Assembly (NCBI RefSeq): GCF_035609205.1
Contig: NZ_CP141184.1
Span: 6,507,501-6,571,500 of the forward strand
Source of the DNA: Hymenobacter sp. GOD-10R
GTDB taxonomy: Bacteria; Bacteroidota; Bacteroidia; Cytophagales; Hymenobacteraceae
DNA: 64,000 nt
Reading direction: 5' to 3'
Position numbers and translations under genes: made by a program. The notes beneath the pieces are model-generated. The model saw nothing but the letters and a program-made list of their open reading frames with translations, was not told where the DNA came from and made no database searches. Shown here piece after piece: positions 49,078 to 58,360 of this stretch. Position 1 is the first letter of the stretch. Each line of letters opens with the position of its first letter.

Positions 49078-50625
49078 ATGGAGAGAGAAGTACGGGTGCG
49101 TTTTGCACCTAGCCCTACTGGTCCGCTGCACATTGGCGGCGTGCGCACTGCGCTGTATAACTATTTGCTAGCCCGCAAGCTAGGCGGCAAGATGCTGCTT
49201 CGCATTGAGGATACCGACCAGAACCGTTTCGTGCCCGGCGCGGAAGAATACATCCGCCAAAGCTTGGAGTGGTGTGGTATTGAGTTGGATGAAAGCCCTT
49301 GGGTGGGCGGTCCGCACGCGCCGTACCGGCAGAGCGAACGAAAGCCCATGTACATGCAGTACGCGCAGCAGCTTCTCGACAGCGGCCACGCGTATTATGC
49401 CTTCGATACGCCCGAGGAGCTCGACGCTTTGCGCGCCCGCCTGACGGCTGCCAAGGTGCCAAACCCACAGTATAACTCTATCACGCGCAGCCAGATGCGC
49501 AACTCGCTCACCTTGCCCGAAGATGAAGTGAAGCAGTTGCTCGACAGCGGCACGCCTTACGTGATTCGCCTGAAGGTGCCACGCAAGGAAGAAGTACGCT
49601 TCAACGACCTGATTCGCGGCTGGGTCGTAGTACACTCGTCGGCTATTGATGATAAGGTACTGATGAAGTCGGATGGCATGCCGACCTACCACCTCGCCAA
49701 CATCGTGGACGACCACTTGATGGAAATCACGCACGTCATTCGGGGCGAAGAGTGGTTACCCTCGGCGCCGCTGCACGTGCTGCTGTACCGTTATTTTGGC
49801 TGGGAAAGCACCATGCCGCAGTTTGCCCACTTGCCCCTGCTGCTCAAGCCCGATGGCACCGGCAAGCTTAGCAAGCGCGACGGCGACCGACTCGGTTTCC
49901 CGGTGTTCCCGCTCGAATGGCACGGCGTAGATGCCGAAACCGGCCAGCCGACCGTGAGCAGCGGCTACCGCGAAGGCGGTTACCTGCCCGAAGCGTTCAT
50001 CAACTTCCTAGCCTTCCTAGGCTGGAACCCCGGCACGCAACAGGAACTGTTCACGATGCAAGAGCTGATCGACGCTTTCACGATTGAACGCGTGAGCAAG
50101 TCGCCAGCCCGCTTCGACCAGAATAAAGTGCGGTGGTACAACGAGCAGTATCTACGTGCCAAGCCCGACACGGAGCTAGCTCAGTACTTGCTCACGGAGC
50201 TCAACGAGCAAGGCATTGGCGTGGACATGCCCGTCGACAAACTAGAGCAAATTGCTGGTTTGGTGAAGGAGCGCGCAACTTTCTCTGCCGACCTAGCCCG
50301 CGAAGCACAGCTCTTTTTTGAGCGCCCTAGCAGCTACGACGAGCAAGTGATCAGCAAGAAATGGAACGCGCAGGTTGCCGGAGGACTCACGGAGTTTGCG
50401 AAGGCACTGCCCACAGCCGCGGATACAACACCCGAAGGCATCAAAGCGCTACTCTCACAAGTATTAGAGCAGCAAGGCATTAAGATCGGGCAGGTGCTGC
50501 AAGCTCTGCGCGTAGCCGTGACAGGTGCCGGCGCTGGCCCTGACCTCATGCACATCATGAGTATCCTAGGTCCGCAGGAAACCGCTGAGCGCATTGAGCT
50601 TGCGGTGAGCCAATTGCCCATCTAG
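49078..50625 (+). CDS. gltX: Glutamate--tRNA ligase
   Basis: GltX charges tRNA-Glu with glutamate using ATP. The 515-aa product starts MEREVRVRFAPSPTGPLHIGG, with the HIGH-type motif HIGG at residues 18-21, and has GKLSKRDG (KMSKS-type motif) near residue 264. The C-terminal anticodon-binding domain extends to the end, with the ILGPQETAERI region. A frame to TTG 49057 exists; ATG 49078 is used. Length is normal for the class I enzyme. A terminator follows. Confidence 0.97.
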   Translation: MEREVRVRFAPSPTGPLHIGGVRTALYNYLLARKLGGKMLLRIEDTDQNRFVPGAEEYIRQSLEWCGIELDESPWVGGPHAPYRQSERKPMYMQYAQQLLDSGHAYYAFDTPEELDALRARLTAAKVPNPQYNSITRSQMRNSLTLPEDEVKQLLDSGTPYVIRLKVPRKEEVRFNDLIRGWVVVHSSAIDDKVLMKSDGMPTYHLANIVDDHLMEITHVIRGEEWLPSAPLHVLLYRYFGWESTMPQFAHLPLLLKPDGTGKLSKRDGDRLGFPVFPLEWHGVDAETGQPTVSSGYREGGYLPEAFINFLAFLGWNPGTQQELFTMQELIDAFTIERVSKSPARFDQNKVRWYNEQYLRAKPDTELAQYLLTELNEQGIGVDMPVDKLEQIAGLVKERATFSADLAREAQLFFERPSSYDEQVISKKWNAQVAGGLTEFAKALPTAADTTPEGIKALLSQVLEQQGIKIGQVLQALRVAVTGAGAGPDLMHIMSILGPQETAERIELAVSQLPI

Positions 50626-50647
50626 TTTCTTCAGCACTAATACGAGT

Positions 50648-50689
50648 AAAACGAAAGCGCCCGGCAGTATTGCCGGGCGCTTTCGTTTT
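50648..50689. terminator. Bidirectional terminator between gltX and the epimerase-like gene
   Basis: Arms 50648-50666 and 50671-50689 are exact reverse complements over 19 bp, loop GTAT, with A-run left and T-run right. The two neighbouring genes converge. Confidence 0.92.
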
Positions 50690-50715
50690 AAAGCTAGGCT
50701 GTGCAGCAGTCGAAC

Positions 50716-51591
50716 TTACGACAGCAAGCTCTTCTTGATGTAGGCAGCACTTTGCGTAATGCTCTTGTAGGCGTCCATCGCAAAGTATTCCTGCTCCATG
50801 AAGATGTGCTTGACCCCGGACGTAGACGCTTGCTGAAAGATCTTCTTGAAATCGATAGTGCCAGCTCCGATTTCGGTGTTGTGCTCAGGATCAGCTTTTT
50901 CCATGTCTTTCACGTGCCACATGGTGAAGCGCTTGGGGTGCTGCGCGATCAGCTTGAGAGGATCTTGGCCAGCGCGTACCACCCAGTAGATATCCATTTC
51001 GAAATCGACAAGCGCCAGGTCCGTTTCCTTCAGCAACACATCGTAGAGCATAGTGCCGTCGACGGGCTTAAACTCAAAGTTGTGGTTGTGATAGGCTAGC
51101 TTCAGTCCGGCAGCCTTGCACATCCGGCCAGCCTCGTTGAGCTTACCGGCCACGCGCTTGAGGTCATCGACTTTAGTCAGCGACTTGCTGTCCATGGAAG
51201 GCACGACAACGTAGGTTTGACCGCAAGCTTTGGCAGCTTCGATATCGGCTTTCAGACTATCTTGGCTAGCTCCGCTGATGAAGTCATCTAGGCCATAATG
51301 CCCGGCGGATGTTGTTAACCCATTGGCCGTCAGTGCCGATTTCAATTCTTTCGCGCTCAAGCCCCAGAAGCCTTTGTCTTTGCTGTAGCCGTACGTTTCC
51401 ACTTCTTGGTAGCCGGCTTTGGCCACTTTAGCTAACACTCCTTTGGGATCTTTGCCAATATAGTCACGCAGTGTGTAGAGTTGCAGGCCCACTTTGAGCG
51501 AAGAAGGCGCGGCGAGCAGCAGCCCAGGATTCATCAAAGAAATGGCTGAGAGCAAGCCGGCTTGCTTTAGAAATTCTCTTCGCTGTGTCAT
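50716..51591 (-). CDS. Exported sugar isomerase/epimerase-like TIM-barrel protein
   Basis: The 291-aa product begins MTQRREFLKQAGLLSAISLMN, a twin-arginine signal-like N-terminus ending AAPS, followed by a xylose isomerase-like TIM barrel (about 33-285). The latter has LQLYTLRDYIGKDPKGVLAKV, AYHNHNFEFKP, LVDFEMDIYWVVRAGQDP, WHVKDME and IFMEQEY; the Glu, Asp and His groups are the metal ligands of the family. It would act in the periplasm on a keto sugar or sugar acid. It is divergent from the Gluconate_2-dh3/GMC pair, a known association in Bacteroidota. Confidence 0.82.
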   Translation of the reverse strand: MTQRREFLKQAGLLSAISLMNPGLLLAAPSSLKVGLQLYTLRDYIGKDPKGVLAKVAKAGYQEVETYGYSKDKGFWGLSAKELKSALTANGLTTSAGHYGLDDFISGASQDSLKADIEAAKACGQTYVVVPSMDSKSLTKVDDLKRVAGKLNEAGRMCKAAGLKLAYHNHNFEFKPVDGTMLYDVLLKETDLALVDFEMDIYWVVRAGQDPLKLIAQHPKRFTMWHVKDMEKADPEHNTEIGAGTIDFKKIFQQASTSGVKHIFMEQEYFAMDAYKSITQSAAYIKKSLLS

Positions 51592-51794
51592 AAAGGTGGG
51601 TTAGAATAAGAGGTGAAAAAGGCATACGGCCCGACCAGTTGCCTGCGCTAGCAGTAGGCCGCCTGAAGGTTATGTAGCGGCAATGATATACATATTTCGT
51701 GATGAATGCTGCACAACTACTCAGCAAGCAGTCCGAGCTTTATGACAGAAAATCTGTAGCTTAGACGTCCTAAACCACCCAACGCTTACGTGCT

Positions 51795-52364
51795 ATGAAC
51801 CGGCGTACAGCTCTGAGAAACCTAGCTTTTGTGGCAGGAACAGCCGTAGTGCTGCCCGCCTGTTTTCACGAGACGACCAAGGAAGCTCCCGCTTCCATTT
51901 CGCTCCGGCACTTGCCGGTGAGCGCCAGTCAAGAAAAGCTCTTGGCAGAAGTATGCGAAACCATCCTGCCGAAAACAGACACGCCCGGTGCCAAGGACCT
52001 AGGCCTGCACCTGTACGTGCTGCGCATGCTCGACGATTGCGGTAAACTAAAAGACCAGCAAGCTTTTCTGAATGGCATGAAGCAGCTGGACAACGCCGCC
52101 CACCAGCAGCACAACCTAGGTTTCGCGGCGTGCACTCCGCAGCAGAAGCTGGCCATGCTACGGATGCTAGATCAGCAGAAAGGCTCCCCCACCGACCTAG
52201 CGCACTTCTATCGCACCACGAAGCGCCTAGCGGCGGCAGGCTATACCAAGAGCAAGTATTTTATGACACAAGAAATTGTGTATGAGCTTGTGCCGAGCCG
52301 CTACAATGGCTACTTCCCCACCAAGAAACTTGATCTAGCGCGCAAGCATCATGGCCAATCTTAA
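51795..52364 (+). CDS. Gluconate 2-dehydrogenase subunit 3 family protein
   Basis: The 189-aa product starts MNRRTALRNLAFVAGTAVVLPACF, a twin-arginine signal ending in a lipobox-like Ala-Cys, so it is probably an exported lipoprotein. The rest is the helical Gluconate_2-dh3 domain with LAEVCETILPKTDTPGAKDLGLHLYVLRML and FYRTTKRLAAAGYTKSKYFMTQ. Such small subunits help export and maturation of the GMC-type partner. It overlaps that gene's start by 14 bases, so they are translated together. Confidence 0.88.
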   Translation: MNRRTALRNLAFVAGTAVVLPACFHETTKEAPASISLRHLPVSASQEKLLAEVCETILPKTDTPGAKDLGLHLYVLRMLDDCGKLKDQQAFLNGMKQLDNAAHQQHNLGFAACTPQQKLAMLRMLDQQKGSPTDLAHFYRTTKRLAAAGYTKSKYFMTQEIVYELVPSRYNGYFPTKKLDLARKHHGQS

Positions 52365-54066
52365 CATTGACAGCATTAAGACGCGCACGTTCGATGCCAT
52401 TGTGATTGGCTCGGGCATGAGCGGTGGCTGGGCTGCGAAAGAGTTCACCGACAAGGGATTGAAGACCTTGGTAGTGGAGCGCGGCCGGGACGTAAAGCAC
52501 ATCAAGGACTACCCAACGACCAATCTTTACCCGTGGGAGTTTGCGCACAACGGCGAAGTACCACAGGATATTCAGAAAGCCAACCCCATTATTAACCGCT
52601 GCTACGCCTTCAAGGAGGATGCAATGCACTTCTTCGTGAAGGATGCCGAGCACCCCTACGTGCAGGAAAAGCCGTTCGATTGGATTCGGGGCTACCAGGT
52701 GGGCGGAAAGTCGCTGATGTGGGCCCGCCAGACGCAGCGCTGGAGCAACTTCGACTTCGAAGGGCCTGCCCGCGACGGGTTTGCTGTCGATTGGCCGATC
52801 CGCTACCAGGACCTAGCGCCGTGGTACAGCTACGTGGAGAAGTTTGCCGGCATTAGCGGCCACGCCGATGGCATACCCCAGCTGCCTGACGGCGAATTTC
52901 TGCCGGCTTTTCCTCTGAACTGCGTGGAAGATTACTTCAGCAAGCAGATCAAGGGCAAGTACGCTAACCGCCACGTTATCAGTGCCCGTTGTGCCCACCT
53001 CTCGGAGCAGAAGGCTATTCACGCGCAGCAAGGTCGGGGGCAATGCCAGAACCGGACGCTGTGCCAGCGGGGCTGCCCATTCGGGGGATACTTCAGCAGC
53101 AACTCCTCCACAATTCCGTGGGCAATGCGCTCGGGGCACCTGACGCTGCGGTCTGACTCGGTAGTGCACTCTATTTTGTACGACGAGCAGCAGGGCCGCG
53201 CCACGGGCATCCGTGTGATAGATGCCCACACCAAAGCCGTGACGGAATATTACGCGCCTATTCTGTTCGTGAATGCGGGCGCGTTGAATACCAACCTATT
53301 ACTTCTCAACTCCACATCACGCCGTTTCCCGCAGGGGCTAGGTAACGACAACGGTTTGCTGGGCAAGTTTGTAGCGTTCCATAACTACAGCGCCCGCATC
53401 AGCGCCGAATACGAAGGGTTCCAGGATTTGACCACGGACGGGCGCAATCCGGCGGGTGGCGGCTACATCCCTCGGTTCCGCAACGTGTTTAAGCAAGAGA
53501 CTAACTTCCTGCGGGGCTATGCCGCTGGTTTTGGCGCTTCTCGCTATTTCGGCTCGGATAGTGATGGGCTAGGTGTCGACTTCAAGAAGAGCCTAGAGAA
53601 CCCAACACTTGGCCCTTGGCAAGTAGGCTCGCACATGATGGGCGAAACCATCCCCAAGGAAACCAACTACGTGCGCCTTGACCCCAAGCACAAAGACGAA
53701 TGGGGCATGCCACTGCTGTCGGTTTCGGTTGACTACGACGACAACGACGCTAAGATGAAGCAGGACTTCTATGAGCAGTTTACGGAGATGTACACGAAAG
53801 CCGGCTTCACCAACATCAAGACGATCAACTCTAAACAAGCGCCGGGTCTCGATATTCACGAAATGGGCGGTGTACGGATGGGGCATGACCCTAAAACATC
53901 GTTGCTCAACAAGTGGAACCAGCTGCACGCCTGTCCCAATGTGTACGTGACCGACGGGGCCTGCATGACGTCAACGTCCACTCAGAACCCTTCTTTGACC
54001 TACATGGCCCTCACAGCCCGGGCAGTAGATCACGCGGTGCAGGCCGCGAAACGGCGCGACGCCTAA
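52351..54066 (+). CDS. GMC family FAD-dependent oxidoreductase (gluconate/glycoside dehydrogenase type)
   Basis: The 571-aa flavoprotein has the FAD-binding AIVIGSGMSGGWAAKEF (GxGxxG at 20-25), RGRDVKHIKDYP, and FVNAGALNTNLLL. The C-terminal FAD-and-catalysis region reads HEMGGVRMGHDPKTS and VTDGACMTSTSTQNPSLTYMALT, with the His/Asn-type GMC active site. A substrate domain has CxxC-type text (CQNRTLCQRGCPFGGY) that could bind iron-sulfur or a metal. It lacks its own signal and is expected to be exported with the subunit-3 partner through the Tat system. Such pairs oxidise sugars or glycosides; the substrate is unknown. Confidence 0.88.
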   Translation: MANLNIDSIKTRTFDAIVIGSGMSGGWAAKEFTDKGLKTLVVERGRDVKHIKDYPTTNLYPWEFAHNGEVPQDIQKANPIINRCYAFKEDAMHFFVKDAEHPYVQEKPFDWIRGYQVGGKSLMWARQTQRWSNFDFEGPARDGFAVDWPIRYQDLAPWYSYVEKFAGISGHADGIPQLPDGEFLPAFPLNCVEDYFSKQIKGKYANRHVISARCAHLSEQKAIHAQQGRGQCQNRTLCQRGCPFGGYFSSNSSTIPWAMRSGHLTLRSDSVVHSILYDEQQGRATGIRVIDAHTKAVTEYYAPILFVNAGALNTNLLLLNSTSRRFPQGLGNDNGLLGKFVAFHNYSARISAEYEGFQDLTTDGRNPAGGGYIPRFRNVFKQETNFLRGYAAGFGASRYFGSDSDGLGVDFKKSLENPTLGPWQVGSHMMGETIPKETNYVRLDPKHKDEWGMPLLSVSVDYDDNDAKMKQDFYEQFTEMYTKAGFTNIKTINSKQAPGLDIHEMGGVRMGHDPKTSLLNKWNQLHACPNVYVTDGACMTSTSTQNPSLTYMALTARAVDHAVQAAKRRDA

Positions 54067-54093
54067 GCCGAAAGTATAAAATACCTTACGCTG

Positions 54094-54127
54094 AAAATGC
54101 CTGGCTATCTGGCCGGGCATTTTTTGT
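54094..54127 (+). terminator. Terminator after the GMC gene
   Basis: Arms 54094-54105 and 54112-54123 (AAAATGCCTGGC / GCCGGGCATTTT) pair over 12 bp with a G-U pair, 6-nt loop and a T-run. Confidence 0.88.
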
Positions 54128-54508
54128 TTAGACGTCTTGCTGGTCCCGCCGATTATAATACTCAAGCCACTACTATTCAGCTCTAAAGCTAGGTTCTAGC
54201 CGTTGCATACGCTATCTAGCGTCTTTGCAACTAATAACTTGTTGAGTATTCTATGTACCCTAGCTAGCACACTTCACCTGTAGGCGATATGCTTCGCTTT
54301 GGCAAAGTAGCAAGTGTAGTCGATGTTCTACATAGTGGCCAGAATCTTACGAAAACAGCCATTGTGCTCCCGACGACCGGTAGACCAGAACCAATGGTTT
54401 TTCATCAACGATGGGTTGCCTGGCATATAATAGCCTAAACTTAGTATATAATAGTTAAGTCTACTACACCCTCATTAGTCTCTGCTTCAAGTAATTAGGC
54501 TCATTGCT
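54128..54508. other. Non-coding gap before the fucosidase gene
   Basis: About 380 nt without a convincing gene. It includes many short TAG/CTAG words and AT-rich parts such as GTATATAATAGTTAAG near 54440. No clear TTG-N19-TAnnTTTG promoter was found. It probably carries the fucosidase promoter and regulatory sites. Confidence 0.4.
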
Positions 54509-55924
54509 ATGCTCTTTCACCGCTGTCCGCCAATCGTTTTCTTGTTGCTGAGTCTAGCTTGGCCTACTTTATTATTTGCGCAGCCAACCATAGCGGCGAA
54601 CAGCGCAACCAGCCTGGGGCAGCTACAACAGCAGTTCGTTGACCTGCGCTTCGGCATGTTCATTCACTTCAACATTCCGACGTACATGGATCAGGACTGG
54701 CCCGATCCAGAAGCTTCGCCGGCCTTGTTCAACCCCAAGAGGCTTAACGCCACGCAGTGTGCAAAGGCGGCGAAGTCGGCCAACATGAGCTACGGCTGCC
54801 TGACCACAAAGCACCACAGCGGGTTCTGCATCTGGGATACCAAGAGCACCGACTACAGCGTGATGAACAGCCCGTATAAGAAGGACGTGGTCAGGCAGTT
54901 CACCGATGCTTTTCGGGCTAACGGCCTGAAGGTGATGCTCTACTACTCCATCTTGGACACTCATCATAAGCTGCGGCCCAACCAGATTACGCCCGCCCAT
55001 ATTGCCATGATCAAGACGCAGCTAACGGAGCTGCTGACCAACTACGGCAAGATTGAGGCTCTAATCATTGACGGCTGGGACGCTCCCTGGTCGCGCATCT
55101 CCTATGACGATGTGCCTTTTGAGGATATATACACCTTGGTGAAGTCCTTGCAGCCCGAATGCCTGGTAATGGATCTGAATGGGGCCAAGTACCCGGCTGA
55201 GGGCTTGTACTACACCGACATCAAAACCTACGAAATGGGTGCCGATCAGCGCATGGCGCCCGGTAGCAAGCGCATGCCTTCGCTGGCGTGTTTGCCTATC
55301 AACAGTGCTTGGTTCTGGAAAACGGACTTCCCCACGGTACCCGTGCGCGATCCGGCCAAGCTGGTCAACGAAACGCTTGTGCCGCTTAATGAAAACAGCT
55401 GCAACTTCATCCTGAACGTGGCGCCCAACCGGGATGGGCTTATCGACGATAATGCCCTCGCGGGGCTGAAGGAGATTGGGAAGCTGTGGAAAAATGCGGG
55501 CCCGACGACCAAATTATCGCCCCTGGAACCGCCCATTATTGCCAGCAACCTAGCTAAGAATCAAGCAGCTAACTCTAGCTGGAGCGACGACATGAACATC
55601 ATGGATTTCGCCAACGATGACGACTATCACTCCACTTGGCAGTCTAACAAAACGGTGAAACAGCCTTGGTACGAAATCGACTTCAAGAACGAGCGCAGCT
55701 TCAACACCATCGTCGTAGCTGAGCAGAAAGCCAACATCAGCGACTACGCACTCGAATATTGGGACGGCGTGGCGTGGAAATCTCTGTTTAGCGGCACCAA
55801 CGGCACCAGTATTAAGCTCCACCGCTTCAACCGAGTGTGGGGCAGCAAGGTGCGCATGCGCATCGACCGCTACGACCACCAGCCCTCCATTGCTGAGTTT
55901 CAGGTGTTCGATGAGCGACGCTAG
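54509..55924 (+). CDS. Alpha-L-fucosidase (GH29) with C-terminal discoidin-like domain
   Basis: A secreted glycosidase that would release L-fucose from glycans. The 471-aa product has a signal peptide (about 1-25, LFAQ end) and a catalytic TIM-barrel (about 35-335) with LRFGMFIHFNIPTYMDQDW, CLTTKHHSGFCIWDTKSTDYSV, MLYYSILDTHHK, EALIIDGWDAPWSRI and LNVAPNRDGLI. The Asp in IIDGWD is the likely nucleophile. A C-terminal discoidin/F5-8C-type sugar-binding domain (about 345-470) has WYEIDFKNERSFNTIVVAEQ and VRMRIDRYDHQP. It may work with the adjacent sugar oxidation genes, but regulation is not visible. The substrate linkage cannot be assigned. Confidence 0.87.
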   Translation: MLFHRCPPIVFLLLSLAWPTLLFAQPTIAANSATSLGQLQQQFVDLRFGMFIHFNIPTYMDQDWPDPEASPALFNPKRLNATQCAKAAKSANMSYGCLTTKHHSGFCIWDTKSTDYSVMNSPYKKDVVRQFTDAFRANGLKVMLYYSILDTHHKLRPNQITPAHIAMIKTQLTELLTNYGKIEALIIDGWDAPWSRISYDDVPFEDIYTLVKSLQPECLVMDLNGAKYPAEGLYYTDIKTYEMGADQRMAPGSKRMPSLACLPINSAWFWKTDFPTVPVRDPAKLVNETLVPLNENSCNFILNVAPNRDGLIDDNALAGLKEIGKLWKNAGPTTKLSPLEPPIIASNLAKNQAANSSWSDDMNIMDFANDDDYHSTWQSNKTVKQPWYEIDFKNERSFNTIVVAEQKANISDYALEYWDGVAWKSLFSGTNGTSIKLHRFNRVWGSKVRMRIDRYDHQPSIAEFQVFDERR

Positions 55925-55946
55925 CTAAAGCAGAAGGCCACTTACG

Positions 55947-56525
55947 CTATCCGTTCAGCCCTAGCAGCTGCCAGCAGTCATACTGCCATTTGAGCCGAGT
56001 GATGGAGCCATAGTCGACACCTAGCTGAAAGGCATTTTGCAGCGGAATTTGCAGGCAATGGCACACCAGCGCCCGGATGGTGCCCCCGTGCGTGACCATC
56101 ACCACTGGCCACGAACCTAGGTCGGCACTCACCAACTCGGTGAGGAAAGCCGCGGCACGCTGTTGCACCGCCCCGAATGTTTCGCCCTGGGGTGGCGCCA
56201 GCGTCACATAATCGTCCATCCACGGGGTCGTTTCGGCAGCGGGCAGCGCGCTCCACAAGCGGTTTTCCCAGGTGCCGAAGTGCATTTCGCGCAAGCGTTC
56301 GTCCGGTGTAATTGCCGTACTGAGTGTTTCGGCCAAAGCTAGGCAGCGCTGGGCAGGACTGCTGAAAGCCCGGTACCCGGTAGGAGGAGCCGGCGCCAGG
56401 CTAGCTAGCTTGGCTTGTACTTGCGCTGCTTCGGCCGCGAACGTATCAGCCAAAGGCACGTCGCAGTGGCCGTAGCAGAGCCCCGCCGCCTGCACAGCCG
56501 TGTGGCGAATCAGATAAACTTCCAT
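55947..56525 (-). CDS. cobC: Alpha-ribazole phosphatase / histidine phosphatase
   Basis: CobC removes phosphate from alpha-ribazole-5'-phosphate or adenosylcobalamin-5'-phosphate in nucleotide-loop assembly. The 192-aa product has the phosphohistidine motif LIRHTAV (Arg7-His8), a second VMVTHGGTIRALV with His, the acidic MHFGTWENRLW and FSSPAQRC with the substrate Arg. Its ATG overlaps the cobS stop by 16 bases. Context within the cobalamin genes supports CobC over other histidine phosphatases. Confidence 0.88.
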   Translation of the reverse strand: MEVYLIRHTAVQAAGLCYGHCDVPLADTFAAEAAQVQAKLASLAPAPPTGYRAFSSPAQRCLALAETLSTAITPDERLREMHFGTWENRLWSALPAAETTPWMDDYVTLAPPQGETFGAVQQRAAAFLTELVSADLGSWPVVMVTHGGTIRALVCHCLQIPLQNAFQLGVDYGSITRLKWQYDCWQLLGLNG

Positions 56526-57304
56526 GCAAAGCTAGCCAGGAAAAATAAGTAGATAACGACCTCAGCTACTTGCTGAATCGCCCCGAGACAATCGCCGGTG
56601 TAGCCGCCAATCCAGCGCTGAAAGTAGTTAGCTAGCCCGCGCTGCACGAGCGCCAAGGGCAGCAGCACCAGAAGCAACAGCGGGCGCTGCTGCCAGACAA
56701 CGTAGCACAGTAGTGGCGACAAGCCAAGCAGCCAGCCAGCTGCCAAGTCAGTAACCCCTAGCTTTTTCGCCACGGGCTTGGCCTTGCTGTCTTCGTTGGC
56801 GCGGGCGTAGTGATGAGTAAAAATACTGGTGAGGGCCGTGGCCCGGCTCAGCGGGTGAGCCAGCAGCAGGGCAGCACCAACCGTAGTGGGCGGCAGCCCG
56901 CGCAGAGTTAAGAACTTCAGCGCGAGCAGTAAACCTAGGCCCGTCGCGCCGTAGGTACCCAGGCGACTGTCCTTCATGATTTCCAGGATCTTCGCCTTGG
57001 TCCAGCCACCACCGAAGCCGTCGCACACGTCGGCAAACCCATCTTCGTGGAAGGCACCGGTGAGTAGGATGCTCGCCACCATGCTCAGCAGCAGCGCTAC
57101 ATCAGCACTGCGAAAAAGCAAATTTGCCCCCAGCCACACGCCCGCCGCGACGCCACCTACCAGCCAGCCTACTAGCGGGAAGTAGATAGTGGCCTTGTTC
57201 AGCAGTTCATCGGAATAGCCGACCCAATTCGGCACGGGCAGCCGGGTGTAGAACTGCACAGCCAACAGCAGCAAGCGCAAGTGGTGGCGCAGCAGGGTGG
57301 TCAT
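56510..57304 (-). CDS. cobS: Adenosylcobinamide-GDP ribazoletransferase
   Basis: CobS joins adenosylcobinamide-GDP and alpha-ribazole at the membrane. The 264-aa protein has about six membrane segments, QFYTRLPVPNW at the start, and the family motif TGAFHEDGFADVCDGFGGG, whose Asp and Glu bind metal. MKDSRLGTYGATGLGLLLALKF then follows. Length is normal. It lies between cobT (9-base gap) and cobC (16-base overlap) in one tight operon. Confidence 0.95.
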   Translation of the reverse strand: MTTLLRHHLRLLLLAVQFYTRLPVPNWVGYSDELLNKATIYFPLVGWLVGGVAAGVWLGANLLFRSADVALLLSMVASILLTGAFHEDGFADVCDGFGGGWTKAKILEIMKDSRLGTYGATGLGLLLALKFLTLRGLPPTTVGAALLLAHPLSRATALTSIFTHHYARANEDSKAKPVAKKLGVTDLAAGWLLGLSPLLCYVVWQQRPLLLLVLLPLALVQRGLANYFQRWIGGYTGDCLGAIQQVAEVVIYLFFLASFAWKFI

Positions 57305-57313
57305 AGGCGAAGG

Positions 57314-58360
57314 CTAGGTAGCAGAATCGTCGCTGACACCAGCGCTAGCAAACGACGCCATTTCGTTGAGGAAACTCACGGCCGCCTGCACCAGCGAATA
57401 GGCCAGCGCACAACCCGTGCCTTCGCCCAACCGCAGCCCAAGGCGCAACAACGGCTCACCACCTAGCTCCTCTAGCAGCAGCCGGTGCCCCTGCTCGCCC
57501 GACTCGTGGCAGAACACGCAGTAAGCTAGAATATTAGGAGCTAGTCGAGCAGCCACCAGCAGCGCCGAGGTGGCAATAAAGCCATCAATAAGTAGCAGCA
57601 TCTGATGCTCAGCGGCCCGCAACAACGCCCCACACATCTGCGCGATTTCAAAGCCACCGAAGGTCGCCAGCGCGGTCAACGGATCGGAGCCGACCGTTGG
57701 ATAGGCGGCTACGGCGTTGGTCAGGATGGAGAGCTTGCGAGCTACGCCGGCTTCGTCAAGTCCGGTGCCGCGTCCCACGCACGCAGCCAGCGGCTGGCAC
57801 GTGAGCAGGTGCATCAGCACGGCGGCCGACGACGTATTCCCAATACCCATCTCGCCCACACCCAGCACATTGCAGCCCCTGGCGTGTAGCTCATCGGCGA
57901 GGCGGGCACCGCGCTGAAGGGCATCAGCACACTGCGCGGCCGTCATGGCAGGCATGTGCGCGAAGTTCTGGGTGCCCTCCGCCATCTTTTCGTTGCGCAC
58001 TGAGGCTAGGTCGGCAAAGCTGCCCCGCACGCCGGCATCCACGATGGTCAGGCCAAGCCCATTCTGGCGGCAAAATACGTTGATGGCCGCGCCACCCTGC
58101 GCGAAGTTGCGCACCATTTGGTGCGTCACCTCGGGTGGGTACTGGCTCACGCCGGATTGCGCAACGCCGTGGTCGGCGGCAAACACCGCCACGTGCGGGC
58201 GGCGCAGCTCCGGAGTCAGCGTTTGCTGCACCAGCGCAATTTGATAAGCGAGGGTTTCCAGTTGCCCGAGCGCGCCGAGCGGTTTGGTTTTGGTGTCAAT
58301 CTTCTGCGCAATGGCCGCGGCCAAACCTAGGTCAGGCGCAGTGATATTCCAAGTGTTCAC
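57314..58360 (-). CDS. cobT: Nicotinate-nucleotide--dimethylbenzimidazole phosphoribosyltransferase
   Basis: CobT activates the lower-ligand base (dimethylbenzimidazole or another base) to alpha-ribotide. The 348-aa product has [74 protein letters not shown] and [10 protein letters not shown]. The last carries the catalytic Glu of the family. Length is typical. Its start overlaps the adenosyltransferase gene stop by four bases. It works with CobU, CobS and CobC encoded alongside. Confidence 0.96.
   Translation of the reverse strand: MNTWNITAPDLGLAAAIAQKIDTKTKPLGALGQLETLAYQIALVQQTLTPELRRPHVAVFAADHGVAQSGVSQYPPEVTHQMVRNFAQGGAAINVFCRQNGLGLTIVDAGVRGSFADLASVRNEKMAEGTQNFAHMPAMTAAQCADALQRGARLADELHARGCNVLGVGEMGIGNTSSAAVLMHLLTCQPLAACVGRGTGLDEAGVARKLSILTNAVAAYPTVGSDPLTALATFGGFEIAQMCGALLRAAEHQMLLLIDGFIATSALLVAARLAPNILAYCVFCHESGEQGHRLLLEELGGEPLLRLGLRLGEGTGCALAYSLVQAAVSFLNEMASFASAGVSDDSAT

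Noticed and set aside
56510..56525. Overlap of cobC and cobS as a frameshift
   Set aside because: Both frames have complete conserved ends; a short overlap is normal in tight operons.
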